The translations under genes were made by a program, and so were the position numbers. Below are positions 54,078 to 62,822 of a stretch of 64,000 bases of DNA, in pieces. The notes below the pieces were generated by a model. It ran no database searches and was not told the origin of the DNA. It saw only the letters and a program-made list of their open reading frames with translations. How positions within the stretch are numbered: position 1 is the stretch's first letter; every line of letters starts with the position of its first letter. Source of the stretch: Chitinophagaceae bacterium UBA7600 (GTDB taxonomy: Bacteria > Bacteroidota > Bacteroidia > Chitinophagales > Chitinophagaceae); NCBI GenBank assembly GCA_002478885.1, contig DLKC01000056.1:15470-79469 (forward strand), read 5' to 3'.

Positions 54078-54473
54078 TTAATTTATTGCAATTGGCTCTT
54101 CTTTCTTTGCAGGCAATCTTATTAAGCCTGTCGATTTTTCCGGCTCTGCTTTAGCCGCATCGAGTACCATTCCCGTCACAAAAATAGTTAGCCCGCTGAT
54201 TTTCTTTGTAGAAGAATCTCTCTTAAAAACAACAATGCCATCGGCATAACTTATACTAAAAGAATCCAAGCCTATTTTCGTCATAGACGCATTGCCCATT
54301 GAAGTGGTCAAATACAACTGGTTGTCCAACCATTCAACTGAGGCCTCTGTCAACGGGCCGCCATCTTTAAATTCGAATTTCCCATAGAATTCGGCAAAAA
54401 CAGTAGAGTCCTGCGCTTTTAATCCACAAAAGGCCACCAGTAAAAGTGCAGCTACCAGGAATGATCTTTTCAT
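54078..54473 (-). CDS. Small exported protein, DUF3471-like
   Basis: 131 residues from ATG 54473 (MKRSFLVAALLLVAFCGLKA), with a signal peptide. The core resembles the small beta domain (DUF3471 type) often found after beta-lactamase-like domains in Bacteroidota: FAEFYGKFEFKDGGPLTEAS, VEWLDNQLYLTTSMGNAS, DGIVVFKRDSSTKKISGL. Its function is unknown. The tail LPAKKEEPIAIN is charged and probably flexible. It is convergent with hisS. Confidence 0.7.
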   Translation of the reverse strand: MKRSFLVAALLLVAFCGLKAQDSTVFAEFYGKFEFKDGGPLTEASVEWLDNQLYLTTSMGNASMTKIGLDSFSISYADGIVVFKRDSSTKKISGLTIFVTGMVLDAAKAEPEKSTGLIRLPAKKEEPIAIN

Positions 54474-54545
54474 TGTAAATATTTTCAACAATTTAAAAAC
54501 TATGCTTGGAATAATAAAATCATTTAACCCCTTTTAATACATGGC

Positions 54546-55742
54546 TCAGGTTAACCCCTCATAAATAATGGCAGCACCCTGCCCAACACCAATACACATC
54601 GTTGCCAGCCCGTATTTACTGTTACGTCTTCTCATTTCGTGTAGCAATGTTGTGGCAATACGAACGCCGCTGCATCCCAACGGGTGGCCCAAAGCGATTG
54701 CACCGCCATTTACATTTACTTTATTGTTGTCAAAATCAAGTTCTTTGATACAAGCCAGCGACTGCGATGCAAATGCCTCATTCAGTTCTACCAGGTCAAT
54801 GTCTTTCACCGATAGCCCGGCACGTTTGAGCGTCTTAATTGTTGCAGGCACCGGCCCCATTCCCATGATGGCCGGATCAACACCAGCCACACCCATACTT
54901 ACTATCCTTGCCATTGGTTGCAGGTTAAACGCCTTCACTGCTTCTTCACCGGCAAGCAGCATCGCAGCGGCGCCGTCATTGATACCACTTGAGTTTCCCG
55001 CTGTAACCGACCCATCTTTTTTAAATGCCGGTTTTAGTGAACCAAGTTTTTCAATGGTTGTCTTACGTGGGTGCTCATCTTTGGTAAACCAAGTAACCAG
55101 CCTGTCTTCCATCAGTTCAACCGCCGCTATTTCATCTTCCCATATACCTGCCTCCAACGCAGCAAAATATTTTTCCTGCGATTGAAAAGCGAACAAATCC
55201 TGCTCCTGCCGGCTTATTTCCCACTGTTCAGCCACATTCTCCGCTGTTTCGCCCATTGAAAACGGGTAATATTTTTCTGCCAGGGTTGGGTTAATGAAAC
55301 GCCAGCCTAACGTTGTATCAACCATTTCAGTCTTGCGCCCCCAAGCGGCATCCGCCTTACCCATTACAAAAGGCGCCCTTGTCATACTCTCAACACCACA
55401 GGCAACATACATAGCACCCTCGTTACACATAATTGCCCTGCTCGCATCCATAATTGCCTGTAGCCCGCTTGCACAAAGCCTATTAACGGTTGTTCCCGCA
55501 ACGGTATAGGGCAACCCTGCCAGCAATGCGGCCATCCGGGCAACATTGCGATTATCTTCGCCGGCCTGGTTAGCATCGCCGGCAATCACATCTTCTATCA
55601 TGCGCACGTCAATGCTTTCATTGCGCGCCAACAGATTTCTTATGGTGTGCGCCAACAGGTCATCGGGCCTTACAGCGGCAAGCTTTCCACCATATTTTCC
55701 AATAGGAGTTCGCACGGCATCAATTACATAAACAGGTTTCAT
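54546..55742 (-). CDS. Acetyl-CoA acyltransferase (thiolase), 3-oxoadipyl-CoA thiolase-like
   Basis: 398 residues from ATG 55742 (MKPVYVIDAVRTPIGKYGGK); ATGs at 55748 and 55766 are also possible. Acyl-enzyme Cys is in NRLCASGLQAIMDASR near 90. The His of GGAIALGHPLGCSGVRIATT and the second Cys of TMCIGVGQGAA complete the active site. NQAGEDNRNVARMAALLAGL is typical of the PcaF/PaaJ branch. It cleaves 3-oxoacyl-CoA to acetyl-CoA. No paa, pca or fad genes are adjacent, so the pathway is not fixed. Confidence 0.9.
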   Translation of the reverse strand: MKPVYVIDAVRTPIGKYGGKLAAVRPDDLLAHTIRNLLARNESIDVRMIEDVIAGDANQAGEDNRNVARMAALLAGLPYTVAGTTVNRLCASGLQAIMDASRAIMCNEGAMYVACGVESMTRAPFVMGKADAAWGRKTEMVDTTLGWRFINPTLAEKYYPFSMGETAENVAEQWEISRQEQDLFAFQSQEKYFAALEAGIWEDEIAAVELMEDRLVTWFTKDEHPRKTTIEKLGSLKPAFKKDGSVTAGNSSGINDGAAAMLLAGEEAVKAFNLQPMARIVSMGVAGVDPAIMGMGPVPATIKTLKRAGLSVKDIDLVELNEAFASQSLACIKELDFDNNKVNVNGGAIALGHPLGCSGVRIATTLLHEMRRRNSKYGLATMCIGVGQGAAIIYEGLT

Positions 55743-55891
55743 CTGCATTTTTTTGTTTTGAGACATTTTCCATTCACCAGTGCTGCAAGTTAAGTGATGA
55801 CACAATACGAAAGGTCCGCATGGGTTTATAAGAAACCGGAACAGCCTGTGATTTTTTATTGACCCAGCTTAATAACCCTGTTTGAGCTTCT

Positions 55892-56017
55892 CTTGCGTCG
55901 CACTCTTGTACTTGCATATCTTTACTCACCAATCGCAATTGAAAGAATGCTCTCATACCGTAGCTTATTTTTTACGATTGATGCATAAAGTACTGAACGA
56001 CGCCGGGAGTGACACAA
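55892..56017. repeat. Inverted-repeat element, pair 15 (arms 55892-55911 type 1, 56004-56017 type 2)
   Basis: The left arm CTTGCGTCGCACTCTTGTAC and the right arm GGGAGTGACACAAC, followed by AGGCGATGCC, the shared outer flank. It lies between lptD and the thiolase gene. Confidence 0.85.
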
Positions 56018-56056
56018 CAGGCGATGCCATGAAAAACAAATGCCGGCTACCAAAAA

Positions 56057-58798
56057 TTATTGTGAATAGAAATATCTTGAACGGTTTACGCGAAGATCGC
56101 GGAGAATGCCCGACTTGGGATTGAGTGTAATGCTGAAGGAGCGGTACAGACCAACGGGCGTAACGTTTATAGACAATTGCCAGCAGTGCATTTCGCGGGT
56201 AATGAACATGGTGAGCGTTTGAATGGAACTCGTTCTGAAATCGTAGTAGGTGTTGCCGCCAATTTTCCATTTCGGGGTTAAACTAAAGTCTCCGTTAACG
56301 CTAAGGTTGCTGCTTATGCTGGTGATGTAATCTTTAAGATTGGGTGCTATTCGCCTTGAAAAGCTAAGTGAAAAAGACAACGACACATTCCATGGCGTGT
56401 TGAAGTCGACAAACTCTGCCGGGTTTTCCCTCACGTATTGAAGCTGCTGCATTTGTTCATCGGGCGTAAGTGTTTCGTCAATTGGGATGCGGTCTTCATC
56501 TTTTCGTTTATCTTTTGATTTACTTCTGAACGAAGTTGAAATGGCTAAGCCGCCATTGGTAAAGCGGCCGATCTTTCCTTCTTTCCAAAGTAATTTATCT
56601 ATGCGCCGCCCGAGGCTATCGACATCATAAGGATCGATTGCGGCGCTTCCGGTTATGTTAATTTTTTCGAAGAGTGTGCTTCGCATGCTGATAGAAAAGG
56701 GGCTCCACTTTAAAGAGTCGGCAATAAAATTATATCCACTGGTGATACCGAGCCCGTCGATGAGTTTTATTTTTTTGGCGGACTTAGCGGAAGTATCTGT
56801 TTTGTCTTTGACCTTCATTTCTAAAAGGTTGTCAACGCCAAAACTTACGCCGCCGAATTTACCCTGAGAGAACGTGCCTATAACCCCGCCATCCAACTCA
56901 GAGAAAGTGTAGGTATGGCCAAGCGTATCGATTTGGGTGGTTTTATAATATTGACTCACCAGGTCAGGTTTATATGTAAGCGAAGCGAATGGTTTTATTT
57001 CGTGCCTGATCGCCTTTATGCCGTTCGATTTTGGAAAATTGAGTGTACCAAATATTCGAGTATTAAAAGACAACCCGAAACTAACTTCCCTTGCGGCATA
57101 GAAACCCCTTTTCAGAGTTGTATCAACTTTGTTGGTTTTGGCATTCCAGGTTCTTTCAATTTTTTGACCGTACCACCTTTCTGCGTAAGACATGCCGGGC
57201 GCAACAATAAGGGGACCAATCGCAGGCAGGGATACGGAAATAGGGATACGATGTTCTACACCCCACTGAGCTGTATCTAGCAGTTTGCCTATATCGAAGA
57301 GCGAATCGTAAAAAGACATTTGGTTTAGCAGAGTTCCGTTGTAAGAGATACCCAGTTTCTCGTACCATTTGGGCGTACCTACAAAGTCTTTGCGTTGAAA
57401 TGGATAAACAGTTGAAGCGCTGAAGTTCACTGTTGGCACGCGGATGTTGATAAGGCCGGTATTGTTATTCTGATCGTGGTTTGCTGCAACACTCAGGTTC
57501 TCTTTTCCGTTGTTCCAGGTCTTCGACCACGTTATGGAAGAACTTAACTGATTCTGATAATTGCGGTAGGCGTTGTTGGTTACATACTGGTTATATTTCG
57601 TGCTGCCCGCACGTACGCTTGCGGTGAAAGATGTACCGGGCCTTGCTCTTGAATCGGTGGAATGGTTCCATGTTACAAAAAAACCTTTGGAAACGGTAAA
57701 CTCCTCCTTTGCATCGGCAGAACTGTTAAGTATTTTGGTTTTTTGAATAGAGAGGTCGAGGCTGCCTTTATATTTATATCGCTTATAATATTCAGGCCGG
57801 AGATCAACACTCCACCCACCATAACTATAAATATTGCTGCGAACGGTAACATCCCAGTTCTCGTTGAGCACCTTGTAATACCCTAGACCCTCAAGCCCCA
57901 ATCCGAAGTCTTGGCTCGATGCAAACTGGGGTGGCAATAATCCGGAATGGCGCCCACGATTTAAAGGAAAGATGCCGAAGGGCAGATAAATAGGCATGGG
58001 CACACCTTCAAACTCAATATTTGCCGGCCCTGAAACAGCTATCTTATTATTAATGATCTTTATTTTTTTTGCCCTGAAAGCAAAGTGAGGTGTATCAAGA
58101 TTACAGGTAGTAAATGTTGTCCGATAACCAAAGCCAACATCTTTGTCAATTTTTTTAAACCGTTCAGCGTTTACAAACATCTCCCCTTCTTTGTAAAAAG
58201 TGTTCTTGGTAAGCCCACGCTGCGTCTTCATGTTAAAATAGATAGTGTCGCTGGTTGATTCAGATTGCCCCTGTGTTAATTTAGGCTTATTCAATACACC
58301 AAGTGCTGTATCTGTTCCTCCGAATGCCTTTATTATTTGTGTGCTCTGATCATAAGCAATAGTGTTTGCATCAAGTTTGAGATCAGTGTAGTTGGTAGAA
58401 GCCTTACCGTATAAAAAAAATTGCTTTGTGGAAATAACCAACACGCCGGAATCTTCTGCAGTGTAGTTCACCGGTGCATCGAGTGAGTCTTTGGAAAGTA
58501 TAAGCGTATCAATAACGACCATTGATTTTGAAGTGTCGTTATTTGTTATAGTTGTATCTGCAATGGTAGTATCAGCAACGATTGAGGAAGAATCTTTTTT
58601 TATAATGATATTGGTATCGCTGGGGATGTTGTTTTTATTATTTTTGGGAGCTATCGTATCTGTGCTGTTTGTTAATAATTTGAAAAATGAAAATTTGGGC
58701 TGATCCTTTGCCTGTATATTTAGCGTTATAGCAAACATCAGCATTATAGTGAGTCCGGCAGAAAAATATTTTATATTAGTTTTGCAACGCTTCAACAT
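56057..58798 (-). CDS. lptD: LPS-assembly protein LptD (Bacteroidota type)
   Basis: 913 residues from ATG 58798 (MLKRCKTNIKYFSAGLTIML); the longer frame starts with TTG inside the promoter. A signal sequence is followed by a low-complexity Asp/Thr/Ile region (about 50-110). Next is an OstA-like beta-jelly roll (about 120-260: ISTKQFFLYGKASTNYTDLK; DTIYFNMKTQRGLTKNTFYK; ANIEFEGVPMPIYLPFGIFP). A C-terminal outer-membrane beta-barrel begins with RGRHSGLLPPQF and continues in alternating strands to the end. It places lipopolysaccharide in the outer leaflet. The OstA/LptA-like gene downstream in the divergent unit fits the pathway. Confidence 0.9.
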   Translation of the reverse strand: MLKRCKTNIKYFSAGLTIMLMFAITLNIQAKDQPKFSFFKLLTNSTDTIAPKNNKNNIPSDTNIIIKKDSSSIVADTTIADTTITNNDTSKSMVVIDTLILSKDSLDAPVNYTAEDSGVLVISTKQFFLYGKASTNYTDLKLDANTIAYDQSTQIIKAFGGTDTALGVLNKPKLTQGQSESTSDTIYFNMKTQRGLTKNTFYKEGEMFVNAERFKKIDKDVGFGYRTTFTTCNLDTPHFAFRAKKIKIINNKIAVSGPANIEFEGVPMPIYLPFGIFPLNRGRHSGLLPPQFASSQDFGLGLEGLGYYKVLNENWDVTVRSNIYSYGGWSVDLRPEYYKRYKYKGSLDLSIQKTKILNSSADAKEEFTVSKGFFVTWNHSTDSRARPGTSFTASVRAGSTKYNQYVTNNAYRNYQNQLSSSITWSKTWNNGKENLSVAANHDQNNNTGLINIRVPTVNFSASTVYPFQRKDFVGTPKWYEKLGISYNGTLLNQMSFYDSLFDIGKLLDTAQWGVEHRIPISVSLPAIGPLIVAPGMSYAERWYGQKIERTWNAKTNKVDTTLKRGFYAAREVSFGLSFNTRIFGTLNFPKSNGIKAIRHEIKPFASLTYKPDLVSQYYKTTQIDTLGHTYTFSELDGGVIGTFSQGKFGGVSFGVDNLLEMKVKDKTDTSAKSAKKIKLIDGLGITSGYNFIADSLKWSPFSISMRSTLFEKINITGSAAIDPYDVDSLGRRIDKLLWKEGKIGRFTNGGLAISTSFRSKSKDKRKDEDRIPIDETLTPDEQMQQLQYVRENPAEFVDFNTPWNVSLSFSLSFSRRIAPNLKDYITSISSNLSVNGDFSLTPKWKIGGNTYYDFRTSSIQTLTMFITREMHCWQLSINVTPVGLYRSFSITLNPKSGILRDLRVNRSRYFYSQ

Positions 58799-58807
58799 AG
58801 TGCCGGG

Positions 58808-58815
58808 CAAAAATA
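58808..58815 (-). promoter_or_regulatory. lptD: -7 promoter element of lptD
   Basis: The minus strand reads TATTTTTG, then CCCGGCACT, then ATG 58798. The full match to TANNTTTG this close to the start implies a leader of a few bases at most. Confidence 0.5.
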
Positions 58816-58869
58816 GGGCTTAATGGATAAATGATATGTGAAAGAATAAGTTTCTTAATGACTTATATT

Positions 58870-59799
58870 ATGCGGAAAAAAATTTTGACTTTTATTACCC
58901 TTACAGGTTGTTTTATTTTTCTTGCTTCTTTTAAAATCTCACCTGCACGCTTTCTGCAGAGGCCGGGTATAAGAACGATTGTAATTGATGCCGGGCACGG
59001 CGGTAAGGATGGTGGTGCACAAGGAAATTATAGTTGGGAGAAAGATATTACCCTCCAAATCGCATTGAAACTTCAAAAGACATTGCAGGATGCAATGCCA
59101 GACGTAAATATTGTGATGACAAGAACAACGGATGTTTTTGATGCGCCACCGATTAAAGCCAATAAGGCCAATTCCGCAAACGGAGATCTTTTTATTTCCA
59201 TACACTGTGACGCTGCAGACCCGCAAAGACACAGCGAGCAAACAGGAACGAAAACACAAACCTACTACACCGGCAAAGGCAAGAGCAGGAAAAAACATAC
59301 GCGGAAAGTCCCCACTTATCGTTACTGGACAACGCCCAACCCAGCAAAGGGTGCCTCCACTTATATATGGGCAGCACACAAAAACGATGATAAGGAACTT
59401 GCCATGCGTGAGAATGAGTCATTATATATCGACAGCAGCCAGGCCAATGAAATAAAAGACTTCGATCCTGATTCTCCTGAAAAGATGATTCTTTATCGTT
59501 TAAAAACACAACAATATTTTGAGCGCAGCGCCAGCCTGGCACTTACCGTTGAAGAAGAGTTTTCCAGCATTGGCCGCTCGGTAAGAGATGCGCTGCAGAG
59601 GCAGGTTGGCATATGGGTTTTACAGGCAACCGCCATGCCCAGCATTTTGGTAGAAACAGGCTATATCACCAACCCTGAAGAAGAAGATTATCTTAACAGT
59701 GATAAAGGCCAACAGGAAACCGCGGACGTAATTACTAAAGCTGTTATCAGGTACAGGTATTCCCTGGAACATCCAAATAGTACAGGCAATTCTAACTAA
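58870..59799 (+). CDS. N-acetylmuramoyl-L-alanine amidase (Amidase_3)
   Basis: 309 residues from ATG 58870 (MRKKILTFITLTGCFIFLAS), a signal peptide; ATGs at 58858 and 58831 are alternatives. Zinc and catalytic motifs: IDAGHGGKDGGAQG near 39-52, the Glu in SWEKDITLQIALKL, FISIHCDAAD near 113-122, and the final catalytic Glu in SILVETGYITNPEEEDYL near 270. A long insertion after HCDA (about 125-230, with YTGKGKSRKKHTRK) is basic and may guard the active site, as the regulatory helix does in AmiB/AmiC. It cuts the peptide from muramic acid during cell separation. It diverges from lptD by a 71-base gap. Confidence 0.92.
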   Translation: MRKKILTFITLTGCFIFLASFKISPARFLQRPGIRTIVIDAGHGGKDGGAQGNYSWEKDITLQIALKLQKTLQDAMPDVNIVMTRTTDVFDAPPIKANKANSANGDLFISIHCDAADPQRHSEQTGTKTQTYYTGKGKSRKKHTRKVPTYRYWTTPNPAKGASTYIWAAHKNDDKELAMRENESLYIDSSQANEIKDFDPDSPEKMILYRLKTQQYFERSASLALTVEEEFSSIGRSVRDALQRQVGIWVLQATAMPSILVETGYITNPEEEDYLNSDKGQQETADVITKAVIRYRYSLEHPNSTGNSN

Positions 59800-59943
59800 C
59801 TGGTTATTTTTGGCAAATCTTTTTAAGCAATAACGAGCACAATTTGTTTTGTTGCTGTTATTATTGCAGCTAATTTTATTATTTGCGGCTTGCATTTCCC
59901 TGCGAAGAAAGTTAACGGCATCTTTGCCGATTAAAGCGATATT

Positions 59944-59963
59944 GCACAAGAGTGCGACGCAAG
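59944..59963 (-). repeat. Single arm of the dispersed repeat (type 1)
   Basis: GCACAAGAGTGCGACGCAAG, with the last base changed. It lies between the amidase gene and the MCE gene. Confidence 0.8.
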
Positions 59964-60077
59964 GATGCTGAAATAAGAAACGAAAGATGGGTTTAAAAAA
60001 ATATTTAATTAATCCTGTGCTGCGGTTGTCTGGCCTTAATGGTTACAAAGCGGCTCACTCAGTTAAAATTTACAGCA

Positions 60078-61097
60078 GTGAAAATATCGAACGAAACGAA
60101 AATTGGCGCACTAACGGCTATTTCAATTACCTTTTTGATACTGGGCTTTAATTTCCTGAAGGGCAAAAGCCTTTTTAAGACCGGCAATTACCTGTATGCT
60201 CGTTACACCGACACAAAAAAACTAATGCCTTCTAACCCGGTTTTTGTTAATGGTTTCCAGGTAGGTCGTGTTTCGGAAATTGAGGCTGGCAGCAACGACG
60301 TTAGTTCTGTACTTGTGTCTATAAAGCTTGATCAGGCATATGAAATTCCCGACGATTCCTATGCTGAAATTGAAGCAAACCCATTGGGCACTTCTTCTGT
60401 TGTAATTTATCGCGGCAAGAGCGGTAACTTTTTGAAAAGCGATGACACGCTGGCGACCAAGGACAGCGAAGGCATGCTGGGCGCCGTAACTTCGAAACTA
60501 ATGCCTGTTGCAGATCAATTGAAAACTACGCTTGCTTCACTGGATAGCGTATTGAAAAATGTAAATACTGTTTTAGATCCCAATACAAAGGGAAATCTCC
60601 AAAGCACCATCAGCAATCTGAATAAGGTTTCGGCCTCCGTTATGATCTCTGCCACATCGCTGCAGGCAATGCTGAATCAGCAAACCGGTGCGCTGGCATC
60701 TTCGTTGAACAATATGAGCAGTTTTACTAAAAACCTGAGTGATAACAACGAAAAGATCACCAGCATGATGAGCAACATCGACAAGACCACTGAAAACCTC
60801 TCGCATGCTGATATAGACGGCGCGGTGAATAATCTTAAACAGTCTGTTGAGAAATTGAATGCTGTTATGGCAAAGATTAACTCGGCAGACGGCACCCTAG
60901 GTGCTATCATCAACGAAAAGGAAATGTATAACAATATTAACAACACCATGCTTAGCCTGAACACATTGATGGATGATCTTCGCGTTCACCCAAAACGTTA
61001 TGTGAATATTTCCGTGTTCGGCAAAAAAGATAAAGGCGATTACCTTACTGCTCCGCTGAAAGACAGCCTGAATACCGCATCACCAGCAAAAAAATGA
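60078..61097 (+). CDS. MCE (MlaD) family protein
   Basis: 339 residues from a GTG start at 60078 (reading V/M-KISNETKIGALTAISI), chosen because family members start with KISNETK just before the membrane helix (TAISITFLILGFNFLKG). The upstream ATG at 60039 adds 13 residues with no likeness. One MCE domain spans about 38-115 (YARYTDTKKLMPSNPVFVNG; GRVSEIEAGSNDVSSVLVSI; NPLGTSSVVIYRGKSGN). A long helical coiled-coil region with regular Asn/Ser (about 145-310) follows. MCE proteins carry lipids between membranes, usually with MlaE/MlaF, which are not adjacent here. It overlaps the next gene by 4 bases (ATGA). Confidence 0.9.
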   Translation: MKISNETKIGALTAISITFLILGFNFLKGKSLFKTGNYLYARYTDTKKLMPSNPVFVNGFQVGRVSEIEAGSNDVSSVLVSIKLDQAYEIPDDSYAEIEANPLGTSSVVIYRGKSGNFLKSDDTLATKDSEGMLGAVTSKLMPVADQLKTTLASLDSVLKNVNTVLDPNTKGNLQSTISNLNKVSASVMISATSLQAMLNQQTGALASSLNNMSSFTKNLSDNNEKITSMMSNIDKTTENLSHADIDGAVNNLKQSVEKLNAVMAKINSADGTLGAIINEKEMYNNINNTMLSLNTLMDDLRVHPKRYVNISVFGKKDKGDYLTAPLKDSLNTASPAKK

Positions 61098-62719
61098 GGC
61101 ACCGGTTTCCATTGAAAAATATCTACGCATTCTTCGTATTACTATGCTGCGCAAACGCTGCATTTGCTCAGCCCCCGGCAGCAGACAGCACTAAAAAGCG
61201 CATTAATATTCTGCATGCAGACAGAATTTCTTTTATTAACCAGGATTCACTGAACCAGTTTCAAGTACTTGCCGGCAATGTAAGGATCCAGCAAGATCAA
61301 ACATTGTTCTTCTGCGACAGTGCGTCGATCAATACCGTTTCGAACGTATTGGAATCTTTCGGGCACGTGCAAATAAACGACGCCGACAGTTTGCATGTTT
61401 ATTCCGATTACCTTAAATACCTTGGAAAAGAAAAGAAGGCAACGCTTACCGGCAACGTAAAGCTCACAGACGGCAAGGGAACACTTACCACAAAACAACT
61501 TGACTATGACCTCGCCAGCAAAATAAGCACTTACAGTACCGGCGGCAAAGTTGTTAACGGCAAAACTGTTCTTACCAGTGAAGAAGGTGTTTATTACGAA
61601 GAAACCCGGGATGTGTATTTTAAAAAAAATGTGTTACTGGTTGATCCTGAGTATAACATCAAAACTGACACTTTGCTGTACAATACTTATACTTCTGTTG
61701 CGACATTTGTGGTACCAACTGTTATTACCAGCGACAGCGGCAGAAGAAAAATTGCAACCTCCGACGGTTACTACGATACAAAAAATAAAAAAGCTTATTT
61801 CGGTAAACGACCTCAGATACAAGACCGCAGCACTTTCCTGACAGCCGATGAAGTCGCCAACGATGATTCAACAGGATTCGGCGAAGCAAGAGGCAATGTT
61901 ATTTATCGCGATACCGCCCAAAACGTAACGATCATAGCGAATCATTTAAACAGCAATAAAAAAAGTGGCTCTTTCCTGGCGACTGAAAAGCCGGTAATGA
62001 TCTTAAAGCAGGAAGATGATTCCATTTTTATTTCCGCTGACACACTGTATTCTGCAAAGCTCAGCGATTTGCGCAAGTATAGAAATGTTCCACTGATCAT
62101 CGATACAGCAGCATTACCGAAGATCGATTCGTCAGTCGCCAAAAACGATAGCACCGACCGTTTTTTTGAAGCATATTATCATGTAAAAATATTTTCCGAT
62201 TCGTTGCAGGCCGTCGGTGACAGTTTGTTTTATTCCGGCGAAGATTCGGCGTTCCGCCTGTTTAAAGATCCAATCGTGTGGGCGCGAAACAGCCAGATAA
62301 CAGGCGACACGATTTATCTCTACACTCAACATAAAAAGCCAAGTCGGCTCTTTGTTTTTGAAAATGCATTGTCTGTAGAAAAGGTTGGAAAAGTGTATTA
62401 CAACCAAGTGAAAGGCCGCACCATTAATGGATTTTTTAAAGATGGCAATATCGACTGGCTTCGGGCCAAAGGAAATTCTGAAAGCATTTATTATGGCCAG
62501 GACGAGGGTGGCAAATTCATCGGTGTAAACCGTGCCACCGCCGACATCATCGATATGTATTTTGTTGAGAAAAAGCCAGACCGTGTTGTGTTCAGGAGTA
62601 ACCTCGTTGGCACAACGTCTCCCATGCGGCAGGTGGTACATGAAGAAATGCGGCTTCGTGGCTTCAAGTGGCGCGAAGAGCTAAGGCCGAAAACCAAATA
62701 CGACATTACCGGCGATTAG
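61094..62719 (+). CDS. OstA/LptA-like exported protein
   Basis: 541 residues with a signal peptide (NIYAFFVLLCCANAAFAQ). The OstA/LptA beta-jelly-roll pattern repeats several times: INILHADRISFINQDSLNQF, VLAGNVRIQQDQTLFFCDSA, NVLESFGHVQINDADSLHVY, ATLTGNVKLTDGKGTLTTKQ, and again near 250-400 (EARGNVIYRDTAQNVTIIAN). This is the OstA_2-type protein of Bacteroidota, thought to bridge the periplasm for lipopolysaccharide. It is much longer than E. coli LptA (185 residues), as the fold is extended. The start ATG overlaps the MCE stop, so they are coupled. Confidence 0.88.
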   Translation: MRHRFPLKNIYAFFVLLCCANAAFAQPPAADSTKKRINILHADRISFINQDSLNQFQVLAGNVRIQQDQTLFFCDSASINTVSNVLESFGHVQINDADSLHVYSDYLKYLGKEKKATLTGNVKLTDGKGTLTTKQLDYDLASKISTYSTGGKVVNGKTVLTSEEGVYYEETRDVYFKKNVLLVDPEYNIKTDTLLYNTYTSVATFVVPTVITSDSGRRKIATSDGYYDTKNKKAYFGKRPQIQDRSTFLTADEVANDDSTGFGEARGNVIYRDTAQNVTIIANHLNSNKKSGSFLATEKPVMILKQEDDSIFISADTLYSAKLSDLRKYRNVPLIIDTAALPKIDSSVAKNDSTDRFFEAYYHVKIFSDSLQAVGDSLFYSGEDSAFRLFKDPIVWARNSQITGDTIYLYTQHKKPSRLFVFENALSVEKVGKVYYNQVKGRTINGFFKDGNIDWLRAKGNSESIYYGQDEGGKFIGVNRATADIIDMYFVEKKPDRVVFRSNLVGTTSPMRQVVHEEMRLRGFKWREELRPKTKYDITGD

Positions 62720-62779
62720 CAGTTTCTATTTTCCAATTATTTTTTTTGATACCGGATGCGGTAACTCCGGTTGAGCATT

Positions 62780-62799
62780 GTTGCGTCGCAATCCTTTCA
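62780..62799 (+). repeat. Arm of the dispersed repeat (type 1, worn end) on the 3' side of the Sua5-like gene
   Basis: GTTGCGTCGCAATCCTTTCA matches the consensus in its first 11 bases. It faces the arm at 63479. Confidence 0.7.
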
Positions 62800-62822
62800 C
62801 CAGCATTGCAGGCATCGGGCTT

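Noticed and set aside
54568..55185. 205-codon plus-strand frame antisense to the thiolase gene
   Set aside because: Ser/Pro/Ala-rich product without domains, opposite a complete thiolase.
1094..56017. Reading the inverted pairs as ordinary Rho-independent terminators
   Set aside because: The loops are 85-115 bases, no T-run follows, some lie inside the nuo operon or between divergent genes, and several real terminators with short loops occur elsewhere.
60017..60036. Possible worn arm before the MCE gene (CTGCGGTTGTCTGG)
   Set aside because: Only the GGTTGT core agrees; the rest departs from both subtypes.
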